Positions 1 to 7,357 of a stretch of DNA of 64,000 nucleotides are shown here, in pieces. Both the position numbers and the translations under genes were made by a program. Origin of the DNA: Cellvibrionaceae bacterium (GTDB taxonomy: Bacteria; Pseudomonadota; Gammaproteobacteria; Pseudomonadales; Cellvibrionaceae). Numbering within the stretch: position 1 is the first letter of the stretch; every line of letters starts with the position of its first letter. The stretch lies in the NCBI GenBank assembly GCA_028281575.1, contig JANQJP010000039.1, positions 1-64,000 on the forward strand, in the 5' to 3' direction. The notes under the pieces are model-generated. The model was not told where the DNA came from and did not search any database. It worked only from the letters and a program-made list of their open reading frames with translations.

Positions 1-140
1 GTGCCGGTTTTTTTATATGGCAAGTTTGGGCGGGTGAGAAGCTTCGTCAGGTTCGACTAATTGCGCAGCAATTTGCAACGAGCCACACAGTGGCGAAGCG
101 CATGGGCGCACTTTGGTAAATCCTCTGTGGCGTGCCATAC

Positions 141-162
141 AAAAACTCAGATAGGAGTTTTT
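141..162 (+). terminator. Possible intrinsic terminator
   Basis: Inverted repeat AAAAACTC / GAGTTTTT with a 6-nt loop (AGATAG), ending in five T and followed by a further T-rich run. The stem is A/T-heavy, so it is only moderately stable. It would terminate rightward transcription entering from outside the window. Confidence 0.45.
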
Positions 163-368
163 ACTTTTTAAGCTTCAGTGCTTTTTCATTACCCAACCAT
201 ACAAGGTGGTTGTTGCTCCGCGCTTTTTAAGTGGGAAACGCTCATTCTTTAAGTTAATCCTGTGCATGACAGCGCTACCTAAATAGCGCCTGCGCTCTCA
301 ATTAGCCTTACAAAGCGTAGTTTTTGTTGGAAGAACGAAAATGTGTATGGAGAGCAATATTTTGAATA

Positions 369-383
369 TGATACGATATATCA
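369..383. promoter_or_regulatory. Zur-like operator upstream of zinc ABC operon
   Basis: TGATACGATATATCA is an imperfect palindrome with arms TGATAC/ATATCA around GAT, one mismatch. It matches 14 of 15 bases with the perfect palindrome TGATATGATATATCA at 14496-14510, in front of the PepSY/TonB-receptor operon. Spacing and AT content resemble Zur boxes, and the downstream genes are a zinc-type transporter. The identity of the regulator is inferred; Fur or Mur cannot be excluded. Confidence 0.55.
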
Positions 384-606
384 CATCATTACAGCATATG
401 ATTCTCTAATCATAATCTAGGTATCCAATAATAAAGGCCGAGATGGCTGGAGCCTATCGCGGTTTATTCTGCTGGACGCTTTCATGGCATGAGTTTTGAG
501 TGCTGATACCGAGAACCATGATTTATGCACTCAAAGAAAGCAGAAATAGTGTGAGTTAGCAAAACCCGGATTTAGATAACGGTCAGCGATTATTAATGAG
601 AAAGTA

Positions 607-717
607 ATGAAGATTAAGCCTTTTTTGTATTGGAGTATTTTTAGCCGATTAGGGTTGGTGCTCGTATTGAGCCTGTTTATATGGGCGTTAGCTCTGCGAG
701 TGATCTATCCATCATGA
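607..717 (+). CDS. 36-aa single-pass membrane peptide, first gene of metal ABC operon
   Basis: An ATG-started frame encodes 36 residues: a basic N-terminus (MKIKPF), a hydrophobic segment at about residues 15-30 and a short C-terminus ending in YPS. Its TGA stop overlaps the ATG of the ABC ATPase gene (ATGA at 714-717), the classic arrangement for translational coupling. That overlap, the predicted transmembrane helix and the position at the head of the operon argue that it is translated. It may be an accessory subunit of the transporter. I do not recognise a named family, so the function is unknown. Confidence 0.55.
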   Translation: MKIKPFLYWSIFSRLGLVLVLSLFIWALALRVIYPS

Positions 718-1445
718 CTATTCAGCTCAACAATCTTACTCTCACATATGACCGGCACCCTGCGGTGCATCACTTATCTACAACTATCCAAAAAGGTGAA
801 TGGCTGGCCATTGTGGGTCCAAATGGCGCTGGAAAATCTACTTTGCTCAATGCGATGGCAGGGCTATCAGCAGTCGATGAAGGGGCTATTGATGGTTTAC
901 AGCCCGACATGGTCGCCCACCTGCCTCAGCAAACACAATTAGATAAAAGCTTTCCTGTCACTGTATTTGAATTGGTTGCGACCGGTTTATGGCCTCACAT
1001 TGGTTTTGCAAAGCCTCTTAATTCAGAGCACTACAAGAAGTGCGAAAGCGCAATCGCTGCGGTTGGCTTACAAGGTTTCGAAAACCGCATGATCAATACG
1101 CTTTCTGGTGGACAGCTGCAACGCAGTTTGTTTGCACGAGTTCTGCTCCAGGATCAGCCGGTGATCTTATTGGACGAGCCTTTTAATGCGATTGATACAA
1201 AAACGCTCGCCGACCTCACCCAGGTCATCAGGCAATGGCATCAAGACAGTCGCACGGTGATCATGGTAACTCATGATTTGGACTATGTCCGAGAGCACTG
1301 TCCGGAAGCCTTGTTGCTAGCCAGAGAATGCATCGCTAAAGGCGCATCGAAGACGGTATTGACAAGTGAAAACTTAAAAAGAGCAACCCGGCTCTCAGAA
1401 GCTTTCGATGAGCGCAACAACTGGTGTTTACGGGGTGTTGCCTGA
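714..1445 (+). CDS. Metal (zinc/manganese) ABC transporter ATP-binding protein
   Basis: ATPase subunit of a cluster 9-type metal importer (ZnuC/MntB/AztA class), energising uptake of a divalent metal across the inner membrane. Walker A GPNGAGKST lies at about residues 35-43, the ABC signature LSGGQLQR near 130, Walker B VILLDEP near 150 and the switch histidine in MVTHD near 185. The start is placed at the ATG at 714 rather than at the in-frame ATG at 681, because the protein then begins directly with the ABC fold and the start overlaps the stop of the 36-aa gene. The 3' end overlaps the permease gene by 38 bp. A Zur-like box lies upstream of the operon. Confidence 0.88.
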   Translation: MTIQLNNLTLTYDRHPAVHHLSTTIQKGEWLAIVGPNGAGKSTLLNAMAGLSAVDEGAIDGLQPDMVAHLPQQTQLDKSFPVTVFELVATGLWPHIGFAKPLNSEHYKKCESAIAAVGLQGFENRMINTLSGGQLQRSLFARVLLQDQPVILLDEPFNAIDTKTLADLTQVIRQWHQDSRTVIMVTHDLDYVREHCPEALLLARECIAKGASKTVLTSENLKRATRLSEAFDERNNWCLRGVA

Positions 1446-2313
1446 TTTGAATACGCTTTTGCTTGGTCCCTTTGGCGAATATGTTTTTATGCAGCGCGCA
1501 CTTGTTGGTTGCCTTGCGGTGTGTCTGGGCGCTGTACCCGTCGGCATATTTATGACGCTGCGAAGAATGAGCTTAACGGGAGATGCGATGGCGCATGCGA
1601 TCCTACCCGGAGCGGCTATAGCTTATCTGCTATCGGGCTTATCCTTGTTTGGGCTGACACTTGGCGGACTTATAGCGGGTCTAGCGGTCGCGATCCTCGC
1701 GGGTTGGGTTGCGCGCAGTACGCACTTAAAAGAAGACACTAGTTTGGCGGCATTCTGTTTAATATCCCTCGCTTTGGGCGTAATAGCACTTTCCGTTAAG
1801 CAAAGTAAGGTGGATTTATTTCATGTGCTATTCGGAAATATTCTTGCGCTCGATAATGTTGCGCTTTTATTGTTAGCTGGCATTGGCAGTGTGAGCCTTA
1901 TCCTTTTAGCTGTTTTATACCGACCCCTCGTGATTGAATGTGTCGACCCGTCATTTTTGCGCCGTTCAGGTCATTTGAGTTCGTTAGCACATTACGGCTT
2001 TTTATTTTTAATGGTCATCAATTTAGTTGCTGGTTTTCACGCTTTGGGTACATTGATGGCGATCGGCATGATGATTTTACCTTCGGCAGCAGCGCGATTT
2101 TGGGCAAAGACACTTGACGGGATTTTGGTCTGCGCAGTTTTAATAGGTTTTGCTGGTTGTTACGTCGGGCTACTTTTGTCATTTTATTTCGATTTACCCG
2201 CGGGGCCTGCCATCGTTATTTCGCTGGGTACGATTTACGTTACATCACTATTTGTCGGTTCGAAAGGCGGCCTTTTTGAAAGGCTCTATCTGAAGCGTCA
2301 CTTCACAGGGTAA
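1408..2313 (+). CDS. Metal ABC transporter permease (ZnuB/MntB-like)
   Basis: A 301-residue polytopic membrane protein of the ABC-3 permease family (ZnuB, MntB, AztB), about seven to nine hydrophobic helices. It forms the membrane channel of the metal importer. Typical features are the early cytoplasmic RRMSLTGDAMAHAILPG segment (the helix that contacts the ATPase) and the late H-A-L-G-T-L-M-A-I-G stretch near residue 210. It overlaps the ATPase gene by 38 bp and is followed after 4 nt by the binding-protein gene, so the three are co-transcribed. Confidence 0.9.
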   Translation: MSATTGVYGVLPDLNTLLLGPFGEYVFMQRALVGCLAVCLGAVPVGIFMTLRRMSLTGDAMAHAILPGAAIAYLLSGLSLFGLTLGGLIAGLAVAILAGWVARSTHLKEDTSLAAFCLISLALGVIALSVKQSKVDLFHVLFGNILALDNVALLLLAGIGSVSLILLAVLYRPLVIECVDPSFLRRSGHLSSLAHYGFLFLMVINLVAGFHALGTLMAIGMMILPSAAARFWAKTLDGILVCAVLIGFAGCYVGLLLSFYFDLPAGPAIVISLGTIYVTSLFVGSKGGLFERLYLKRHFTG

Positions 2314-2317
2314 ATCC

Positions 2318-3196
2318 ATGCACAAAATTCGTAAGGTTTTATTGTTATTGGTGCTGATTACGACAAATACTGCGCTAGCGCATGACGCAAAACTTCATGT
2401 CGTAACGAGTTTTTCTATTCTGGAAGACTTAACAAAAGAATTAGGTGGTGAACACGTTAGCGTTGTAAATCTGGTCGCACGTAACAGTGATGCACATATG
2501 TATCATCCAAAACCCTCCGATGCTGTTGCGATTTCTAAAGCCGATTTAATTATTTTCAATGGTTTAGCATTCGAGGGTTGGATTACACGGTTAATCGAAA
2601 ATAATGGATCGAAAACCAAACAGCTTGTCGCCAGTGAAGGCATTAAGGCGATGTCACAAGATGGAGAACTTGATCCTCATGCGTGGCAGAGTATAGAAAA
2701 TATTAGAGTGTATGTTGATAACATATCTCAAATGTTAGTTACGCTATTGCCTGAACATAAACATGCTTTAATCCAGCGTCGACAAGCCTATCTAAAAAAA
2801 GTAAGCCAATTGGAGCAGGAGTTGACTGGAAAGATGGAGAAGATTCCACCGAGTAAGCGGATTGTGGTTACAAGCCACGATGCATTCGGTTATTTGGGGC
2901 GTGAGTTTAATATTCAGTTTTTTGCGCCAATTGGCATTAATTTAGAAGTTGAAGCAACGGCGGCAGATGTTGCCAATGTTATTGATCAGATTCGTGAGCA
3001 AAATGTAAATGCGCTGTTCGTTGAGAACATTAATAATCCGCGTTTACTTGAGCGTATTTCAGACGAGACAGGTGTTGCAATTGGGGGGCGTTTGTACTCC
3101 GATGCGTTAAGTGAGATCGACGGCCCGGCGAGTACCTACTTGGGCATGATGAAGTACAACATTAACTCGTTATTAAACGCATTTAATCAGCACTAA
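2318..3196 (+). CDS. Metal-binding periplasmic protein of ABC importer (zinc type)
   Basis: A 292-residue solute-binding protein of the ZnuA/TroA (cluster A-I) family with a cleavable signal peptide ending around ALA-HD at residues 20-22. The four expected metal ligands can be placed: His60 in DAHMYHP, His121 in DPHAW, His187 in TSHDAF and Asp262 in YSDALS. A histidine rather than a glutamate at the third position favours zinc over manganese, and no long His-rich loop is present. It delivers metal to the permease encoded 4 nt upstream. It could also be the AztC type of zinc protein. Confidence 0.85.
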   Translation: MHKIRKVLLLLVLITTNTALAHDAKLHVVTSFSILEDLTKELGGEHVSVVNLVARNSDAHMYHPKPSDAVAISKADLIIFNGLAFEGWITRLIENNGSKTKQLVASEGIKAMSQDGELDPHAWQSIENIRVYVDNISQMLVTLLPEHKHALIQRRQAYLKKVSQLEQELTGKMEKIPPSKRIVVTSHDAFGYLGREFNIQFFAPIGINLEVEATAADVANVIDQIREQNVNALFVENINNPRLLERISDETGVAIGGRLYSDALSEIDGPASTYLGMMKYNINSLLNAFNQH

Positions 3197-3330
3197 TATC
3201 AAATGCTGATGAAGAAATTTTCGAGGTGAGTAACCGGGAAGATGAATGGTTTTTATTGAAAATACCTGGCTGACTGAGCGCGTGTTTGCGCCAAACACAT
3301 ATGCCAAATAATACAAATCGCTTTTAATGT

Positions 3331-3768
3331 ATGAAAGATATAAAAAATATATTTCGCAATCTGGAAAAAAAACTAAAACAGTCAAATTGGTTTGAAGATG
3401 ATTGGGAAATATATAACCGTGGCGCTTACCTGCAACTCTACAAAGTGAGCTGGTACAATCAAAATCAAGGTGGAATCCATTTTGAAACGTATATCGAAGC
3501 ACCCCAGATTAAACAAAAAATATTTCCAGTTTGTATGCATGCTGAGGATGATTGTCCGTCTCAGCCCGAGTTTATTAAAAAATTTCTGGAGATAGAAGGT
3601 GATCGCATAAAGCGTTGGAAGGGATATCAAACCATTGGTAAGGATTACAGCATTTGTCAGCGAACACTGCCGCTTAATTATAAGAATCTGGAACAACGGA
3701 TTTTTGATGAGTTTAATCTTCTTCGGCAGCTCGAGGCGGGTGTTGATCAAGTGTTGAGTACGCTTTAA
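3331..3768 (+). CDS. Conserved hypothetical protein, 145 aa
   Basis: Unrecognised soluble protein with no signal peptide or transmembrane helix. It is rich in aromatic residues in its first half and has a charged helical C-terminus. An HFETYIEAPQ stretch followed by CMHAEDDCPS suggests a small alpha/beta domain. The ATG at 3331 was chosen; another ATG lies 4 nt upstream in a different frame. It stands 134 bp after the metal transporter and 50 bp before the DUF1289 gene. No function can be assigned. Confidence 0.6.
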   Translation: MKDIKNIFRNLEKKLKQSNWFEDDWEIYNRGAYLQLYKVSWYNQNQGGIHFETYIEAPQIKQKIFPVCMHAEDDCPSQPEFIKKFLEIEGDRIKRWKGYQTIGKDYSICQRTLPLNYKNLEQRIFDEFNLLRQLEAGVDQVLSTL

Positions 3769-3818
3769 TAGATCGAGTACTTAGTTAAAAATGCATTTAA
3801 TAATGAGGGGGCAAAACA

Positions 3819-4013
3819 GTGAAACGAAATAAGAGCCCTTGTATTGATGTTTGTGAATTTTCCGGGCCTCAAGGCTGGTGCCTGGGCTGTGGCCGCACTC
3901 GGCAGGAATGCCAAAAATGGAAGGCAATGAAGCCCTATGCCAGAAACATCCTTCAGAAGGAACTCAAAAAGAGGGTATCTCAAATAAGGGCTGAGCGTAC
4001 CAGTGAGTGTTAA
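3819..4013 (+). CDS. DUF1289 family small Cys-rich protein
   Basis: A 64-residue protein starting at GTG with a GAGGGGG Shine-Dalgarno at 3805-3811. It shows the DUF1289 (YdhL-like) pattern: SPCIDVC, then GWCLGCGRT and a W in the helix that follows. The four conserved cysteines (CxxxC and CxxC) are thought to bind a metal or an Fe-S cluster. The basic C-terminal helix is typical. Cellular role unknown. An intrinsic terminator follows at 4079-4106. Confidence 0.85.
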   Translation: MKRNKSPCIDVCEFSGPQGWCLGCGRTRQECQKWKAMKPYARNILQKELKKRVSQIRAERTSEC

Positions 4014-4078
4014 AAGGCCCTAGTACCCTTTCTATATATTTTATTGCGACTTTTTGGTGCTAATTTCGATGGCTAGCA

Positions 4079-4106
4079 CGGTAATAAGGCATTTACCGAT
4101 TTTTTT
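4079..4106 (+). terminator. Intrinsic terminator after DUF1289 gene
   Basis: Stem CGGTAA/TTACCG with an 8-nt loop, followed by a seven-T tract after one A. It lies 65 bp after the DUF1289 stop codon and separates it from the sigma54 regulator gene. Confidence 0.7.
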
Positions 4107-4201
4107 CAGCATTGCTGCTATTAGTTATTTCCACGCCACAAGACATAAAATCATAGAGTTAACGGCTTACATCACTTCGTGGAATCGGCTAAGGATGGTT
4201 T

Positions 4202-4219
4202 TCTACGAAATATCGTAGA
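4202..4219. promoter_or_regulatory. Palindromic activator/repressor site TCTACGAAATATCGTAGA
   Basis: Perfect inverted repeat with 7-bp arms (TCTACGA/TCGTAGA) and an AATA centre. Its inner 14 bp (TACGAAATATCGTA) recur at 6314-6327 and, as a 12-bp inverted part, at 6338-6349 in front of the ANTAR gene. It directly abuts the -24 element at 4221, so binding here would probably block or modulate the regulator's own promoter. The likely ligand is the Fis-type HTH of the adjacent sigma54 activator (inference). Confidence 0.65.
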
Positions 4220-4220
4220 T

Positions 4221-4236
4221 TGGCACTTGAATTGCT
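4221..4236 (+). promoter_or_regulatory. Sigma54 promoter of the sigma54-activator gene
   Basis: TGGCACTTGAATTGCT has the invariant GG and GC and the exact 16-nt layout of the -24/-12 consensus TGGCACG-N4-TTGCW, differing only at the G of position 7. Transcription would start around 4248, about 30 nt before the GTG start of the activator gene. Confidence 0.75.
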
Positions 4237-4277
4237 CAGTCTTAGAACAATGTAAATAATAGAGGTGTGTGAGTTAG

Positions 4278-6155
4278 GTGCTCAGGTTAGCCAGAGAACT
4301 TTTCGAATCCAGTCCTGTCCCTCAAGTTTTGATAGACCCGTATGCGGATAAAATTGTTCTTGCAAACCTTGCTGCATGCGCATTATTGGATCGCTCGTTA
4401 GAGCATTTAAAGAGAATAAAACTCAGTAAACTTTTCGGTAAATCAATCAGCGAGTGGGTCGTTTTTACCGAAGAGGTTCTCGAGCTTGGTCAGGCTTGGA
4501 CAAATAAATTAGTCTTCGTACAAGAAGATAGTGCCTTACTTAAGGTGGAGCTGTCGGCGAAATCCGTCGTAGTCAACGATAACGCCCATCTAATAATCGA
4601 CTTTCAAGATTTAAAGCTATTGGATCAACGTCGGATGGAAGCTGATCGGGTTGCTCATTATCAAAGCGGTATAGGCTCTTGGGCCAGAATGAACACCGTA
4701 TTTCAAGAGTTTGAAAAAGAAAACCATCTACTGTTAGAAGCGGCAGGTGAGGGGATTTATGGCATTAATGCGGAGGGTAATACGACCTTTTTAAATCCGG
4801 CTGGCGAAAGAATATTGGGATGGAAGGCCGAAGAGCTGCTTGGAAAAAATGCACATGAGATGCTTCATCACAGCCATCGAACAGGCACACATTATCATAT
4901 TGACGATTGCCCAATTTACCACGCTTTTCGCGATGGGGTTAAATACTCAATTGACAATGAAGTTTTTTGGACCAAGGACGGTAAGCCTATTGACGTGGAA
5001 TACACGAGCACACCCATCCGTGATAACGGCGAAATCATGGGCGCAGTTGTTATTTTTCGTGATGTCACACAAAAACGCCTCGTTCAAAATCGTCTTTTGT
5101 CCGCGCTTAATGAAGTGGAATCATTAAAAAACCGATTAGAGCAGGAAAAAGCTTATCTTGAAGAGGAAATTCGGTCTGAATTCAATCACACGGAATTTGT
5201 TGGCAACAGTCCAGCGGTAGATGCTATTCAGCAGCAAATTGCATTGGTGGCCCCAACAGATGTGACAGTATTGATATCCGGAGAATCCGGTACAGGGAAG
5301 GAGCTCATTGCTAGGGCCATACACGAGTCAAGTGCGCGGCGTGATAGACCCTTGATTCGCGTAAATTGTGCAGCCATTCCGCCAGACCTGTTCGAATCAG
5401 AGATGTTCGGCCACGCTAAAGGCGCATTCACTGGCGCGACGTCAGCACGCTTAGGTAGATTTGAATTGGCTGATGGTGGCACATTGTTTTTGGATGAGGT
5501 CGGGGAAATTCCGCTTTCATTGCAAGGAAAACTGCTCGTCGTCTTGCAAGAACAATTGTTCGAACGGGTAGGTGAGTCTAAAAGTCGCAAAGTGGATGTG
5601 CGAGTTATTGCTGCGACCAATCGCAACTTAAACGATATGGTTAAAAAGAGAGAGTTTCGCGATGATCTGTATTTTCGCCTCAATGTCTTTCCTATCGAAT
5701 CTGTACCTCTGCGTGAGCGTAGGCAAGATATTCCGTTGCTAGCTGAACATTTTCTTAGAAGGGCCTCTAAGAAAGCGAACAAGCCCTACTTAAAAATTAG
5801 CGATGATGAAATGGAAAAGTTACTTGCGTACCATTGGCCCGGCAACATACGAGAGATCGAAAACCTAATGGAACGCCAGGCCATTTTATCGTCAGACAAC
5901 CAGGCGCATTTTCATGATATCGCCAAAGATGAGCACAGGCCCGATCTAGTCGTTCCAAAAGCGCTTGATCCTAAAAAAGTCGTGACTGAACAAGAGTTAA
6001 AGGATAGAGAAAAACAGAATATTATATCTGCGCTCATCGAGTGTCACGGCAAAGTGTTTGGTAAAAATGGTGCGGCCGAACGACTTTGCATCAAACCAAC
6101 AACTTTAAGTTCAAGGATCAAAAAATACAAAATTGATATTAGAGATTACAAATAA
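4278..6155 (+). CDS. Sigma54-dependent transcriptional activator with PAS sensory domains
   Basis: A 625-residue enhancer-binding protein. Residues about 1-120 form a degenerate PAS-like module and about 145-265 a clear PAS domain ([26 protein letters not shown]...CPIY, IFRDVT). A coiled coil follows. The AAA+ domain has Walker A GESGTGKE near 337, the sigma54-contacting GAFTGA loop near 400, Walker B GTLFLDE and the R-finger region. A Fis-type HTH occupies the C-terminus (about 585-620). The start is GTG at 4278, as an in-frame TAG immediately precedes it. It is probably the activator of the cyanate operon downstream; the signal sensed by the PAS domains is unknown. Confidence 0.9.
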   Translation: MLRLARELFESSPVPQVLIDPYADKIVLANLAACALLDRSLEHLKRIKLSKLFGKSISEWVVFTEEVLELGQAWTNKLVFVQEDSALLKVELSAKSVVVNDNAHLIIDFQDLKLLDQRRMEADRVAHYQSGIGSWARMNTVFQEFEKENHLLLEAAGEGIYGINAEGNTTFLNPAGERILGWKAEELLGKNAHEMLHHSHRTGTHYHIDDCPIYHAFRDGVKYSIDNEVFWTKDGKPIDVEYTSTPIRDNGEIMGAVVIFRDVTQKRLVQNRLLSALNEVESLKNRLEQEKAYLEEEIRSEFNHTEFVGNSPAVDAIQQQIALVAPTDVTVLISGESGTGKELIARAIHESSARRDRPLIRVNCAAIPPDLFESEMFGHAKGAFTGATSARLGRFELADGGTLFLDEVGEIPLSLQGKLLVVLQEQLFERVGESKSRKVDVRVIAATNRNLNDMVKKREFRDDLYFRLNVFPIESVPLRERRQDIPLLAEHFLRRASKKANKPYLKISDDEMEKLLAYHWPGNIREIENLMERQAILSSDNQAHFHDIAKDEHRPDLVVPKALDPKKVVTEQELKDREKQNIISALIECHGKVFGKNGAAERLCIKPTTLSSRIKKYKIDIRDYK

Positions 6156-6171
6156 ATATGAAAATTATATT

Positions 6172-6193
6172 TTATAAAATGTTCGTTTTATAA
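6172..6193 (+). terminator. A/T-only hairpin after the activator gene
   Basis: TTATAAAA/TTTTATAA with a 6-nt loop, 17 bp after the stop codon. It has no G-C pairs, so its strength as a terminator is doubtful. Confidence 0.25.
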
Positions 6194-6313
6194 CAGTATT
6201 TAATTTCCATTCTGAATACTCCCCCTATCTCATTCTTATTTCTGAACCTGGTTCGTCATATAAAACTCAATAAAATTCTGATTTGGCTGGTGTACTCTTA
6301 GCGCAAGAGGTTC

Positions 6314-6350
6314 TACGAAATATCGTAATTATTTTTCCGATATTTCGTAA
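6314..6350. promoter_or_regulatory. Paired upstream activating sites for the sigma54 activator
   Basis: TACGAAATATCGTA at 6314-6327 is itself an inverted repeat. The inverted copy CGATATTTCGTA lies at 6338-6349, giving a larger perfect 12-bp inverted repeat with a 12-nt spacer. Together with the site at 4202 this makes three copies of one motif within 2.2 kb. The pair sits about 140-175 bp upstream of the sigma54 promoter at 6489, the usual distance for an enhancer bound by an EBP. Confidence 0.7.
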
Positions 6351-6488
6351 ATTACAAAATATAGTAGTTTTACCACTTGGCTTACGAAGAGCAACCACAA
6401 ATTGAAATCCATCAAGTAGCGTATATTAACCGCGTTTTACAACACTTTTGGCGACCAATTCGACGAATTTTACGCATAGTTAGACTAT

Positions 6489-6504
6489 TGGCATGCTTGG
6501 TGCT
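6489..6504 (+). promoter_or_regulatory. Sigma54 promoter of the ANTAR-cyanate operon
   Basis: TGGCATGCTTGGTGCT fits the -24/-12 consensus in its full 16-nt layout, with two deviations (T at position 6, G at 12) and the essential GG and GC present. The predicted start is near 6516, giving a leader of about 40 nt before the ANTAR gene. Confidence 0.6.
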
Positions 6505-6554
6505 GACGCTATATATCAAACCCATATATTGATTCTTCAGTCGAGAGTTAGTTG

Positions 6555-7193
6555 ATGCACGTTGTGATTGATAACCAGATACAAAGAGTCACACTGCCTG
6601 CCAGCGCCAAGTCGTTGGTGGTAGACGGTGATCCTCAGCGACGATTATTAGTCATAGAGCTGTTGGGCAATATGGGATTCAACACAGTCGAAAGCGGTGC
6701 AGAAATACCTGAGGTAGTGGAAAAAACATTATCTATCAGTGCTCAAAATCTTTTTCTGGTCTTATATGCCGAACCCTTCTCAAATGTCATTTTGCAACAG
6801 CTAAAAGCGCTGCAGAAGCAGAGGCCCATGCCGGTACTTCTTTTGATCAATGACCTTGACAAAGAAGCCATGACTTCTGTCATGAAGGTGGGAGTGACCG
6901 CTTTTGTTTCGCTCGGTGTCCAATCCAATCGAATTAAACACGCCGTAAATGCAGCGTTTGCGAATTTTGATGTTGTTAGTGATTTACAACAACAAATTAG
7001 TGTTCTCGAAAGCCGCTTGGAAAACAGAATTGTGACCGAAAAAGCGAAGGGTCTGATTATGAAAAATCGCGGCTTGGACGAAGCGCAAGCCTACGATTAT
7101 CTACGCAAATACGCGATGAAAAACGGGAAAAAACTTATTGAGGTAGCTGAGATGACAATTGCGACAGCTGAATTACTCGATAAGGAGAATTAA
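6555..7193 (+). CDS. ANTAR-domain RNA-binding antiterminator with pseudo-receiver (NasT/AmiR-like)
   Basis: A 212-residue regulator. Residues about 15-130 have a CheY-like fold, but the phospho-acceptor position is lost: the beta3 segment reads LFLVLYAEP where an Asp is expected, and the usual Thr and Lys positions are also replaced. Residues about 145-212 form an ANTAR domain (coiled coil, then EKAKGLIMKNRGLDEAQAYD and the three-helix end), which binds RNA hairpins with hexaloops. NasT and AmiR control nitrate and amidase operons this way, released by a ligand-binding partner. The ATG at 6555 is preferred over the TTG one codon earlier. Three matching hairpins lie directly downstream at 7205-7299. 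Confidence 0.85.
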   Translation: MHVVIDNQIQRVTLPASAKSLVVDGDPQRRLLVIELLGNMGFNTVESGAEIPEVVEKTLSISAQNLFLVLYAEPFSNVILQQLKALQKQRPMPVLLLINDLDKEAMTSVMKVGVTAFVSLGVQSNRIKHAVNAAFANFDVVSDLQQQISVLESRLENRIVTEKAKGLIMKNRGLDEAQAYDYLRKYAMKNGKKLIEVAEMTIATAELLDKEN

Positions 7194-7204
7194 TTATTAT
7201 TTTT

Positions 7205-7299
7205 AAACCTGCGTCATCCAACGGGGGATACAGTTGCGGGTTTTAATTGCGTGGTGAAGTCAACGGTGATTTCGCCAGGCTAAAGGTCAACGGCGACCT
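7205..7299 (+). promoter_or_regulatory. ANTAR-target leader: three hexaloop hairpins
   Basis: P1: stem ATCC/GGAT (7216-7229) with loop AACGGG, supported by an outer 8-bp stem 7205-7212/7236-7243. P2: 6-bp stem GAAGTC/GATTTC (7256-7273) with loop AACGGT. P3: 5-bp stem AGGTC/GACCT (7284-7299) with loop AACGGC. All loops have A at position 1 and G at position 4, the signature of ANTAR targets, and the linkers are 10-12 nt. Known targets have two such hairpins; here there are three. No U-rich terminator follows. Confidence 0.8.
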
Positions 7300-7349
7300 C
7301 CGTAATATTCTAATTACTTACTTAAAAGTAGTGGAATACCAATTAGGAG
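7298..7349 (+). promoter_or_regulatory. Possible anti-Shine-Dalgarno switch for the binding-protein gene
   Basis: CTCC-G-TAAT at 7298-7306 can pair with ATTAGGAG at 7342-7349 (8 bp with one bulged G). This would mask the Shine-Dalgarno TAGGAG of the gene at 7358. The first two bases also belong to the 3' strand of hairpin P3, so folding of P3 and masking of the ribosome site compete. Base-pairing is seen in the sequence; the regulatory role is inferred. Confidence 0.5.
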
Positions 7350-7357
7350 ATAACATT

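Larger units (their letters stand above)
1..606. other. Intergenic region without a supported gene
   Basis: I see no convincing coding frame here. The stretch holds a terminator-like hairpin near 141-162, which presumably ends a gene lying to the left of the window, and a 15-bp operator-like palindrome at 369-383. The remainder, about 170-360 and 385-600, shows no clear structure; it is the likely promoter region of the metal-transport operon that begins at 607. Confidence 0.5.

Noticed and set aside
1-20. Right end of another palindromic element at the window edge
   Set aside because: The GTGCCGG-T-rich start recalls the element ends, but the partner arm would lie outside the window, so it cannot be judged.
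5228-5782. 184-codon open frame on the minus strand
   Set aside because: It is fully inside the AAA+ domain of the sigma54 activator, with no family signature; it is a shadow of the real gene.
6172-6193. Strong terminator after the sigma54 activator gene
   Set aside because: The stem is made only of A-T pairs, so strong termination is not claimed; it is listed with low confidence.
7247-7357. Upstream in-frame extension of the binding-protein gene starting at GTG 7247
   Set aside because: It lies within the hexaloop leader, has no ribosome site, and a strong TAGGAGA site stands before ATG 7358.
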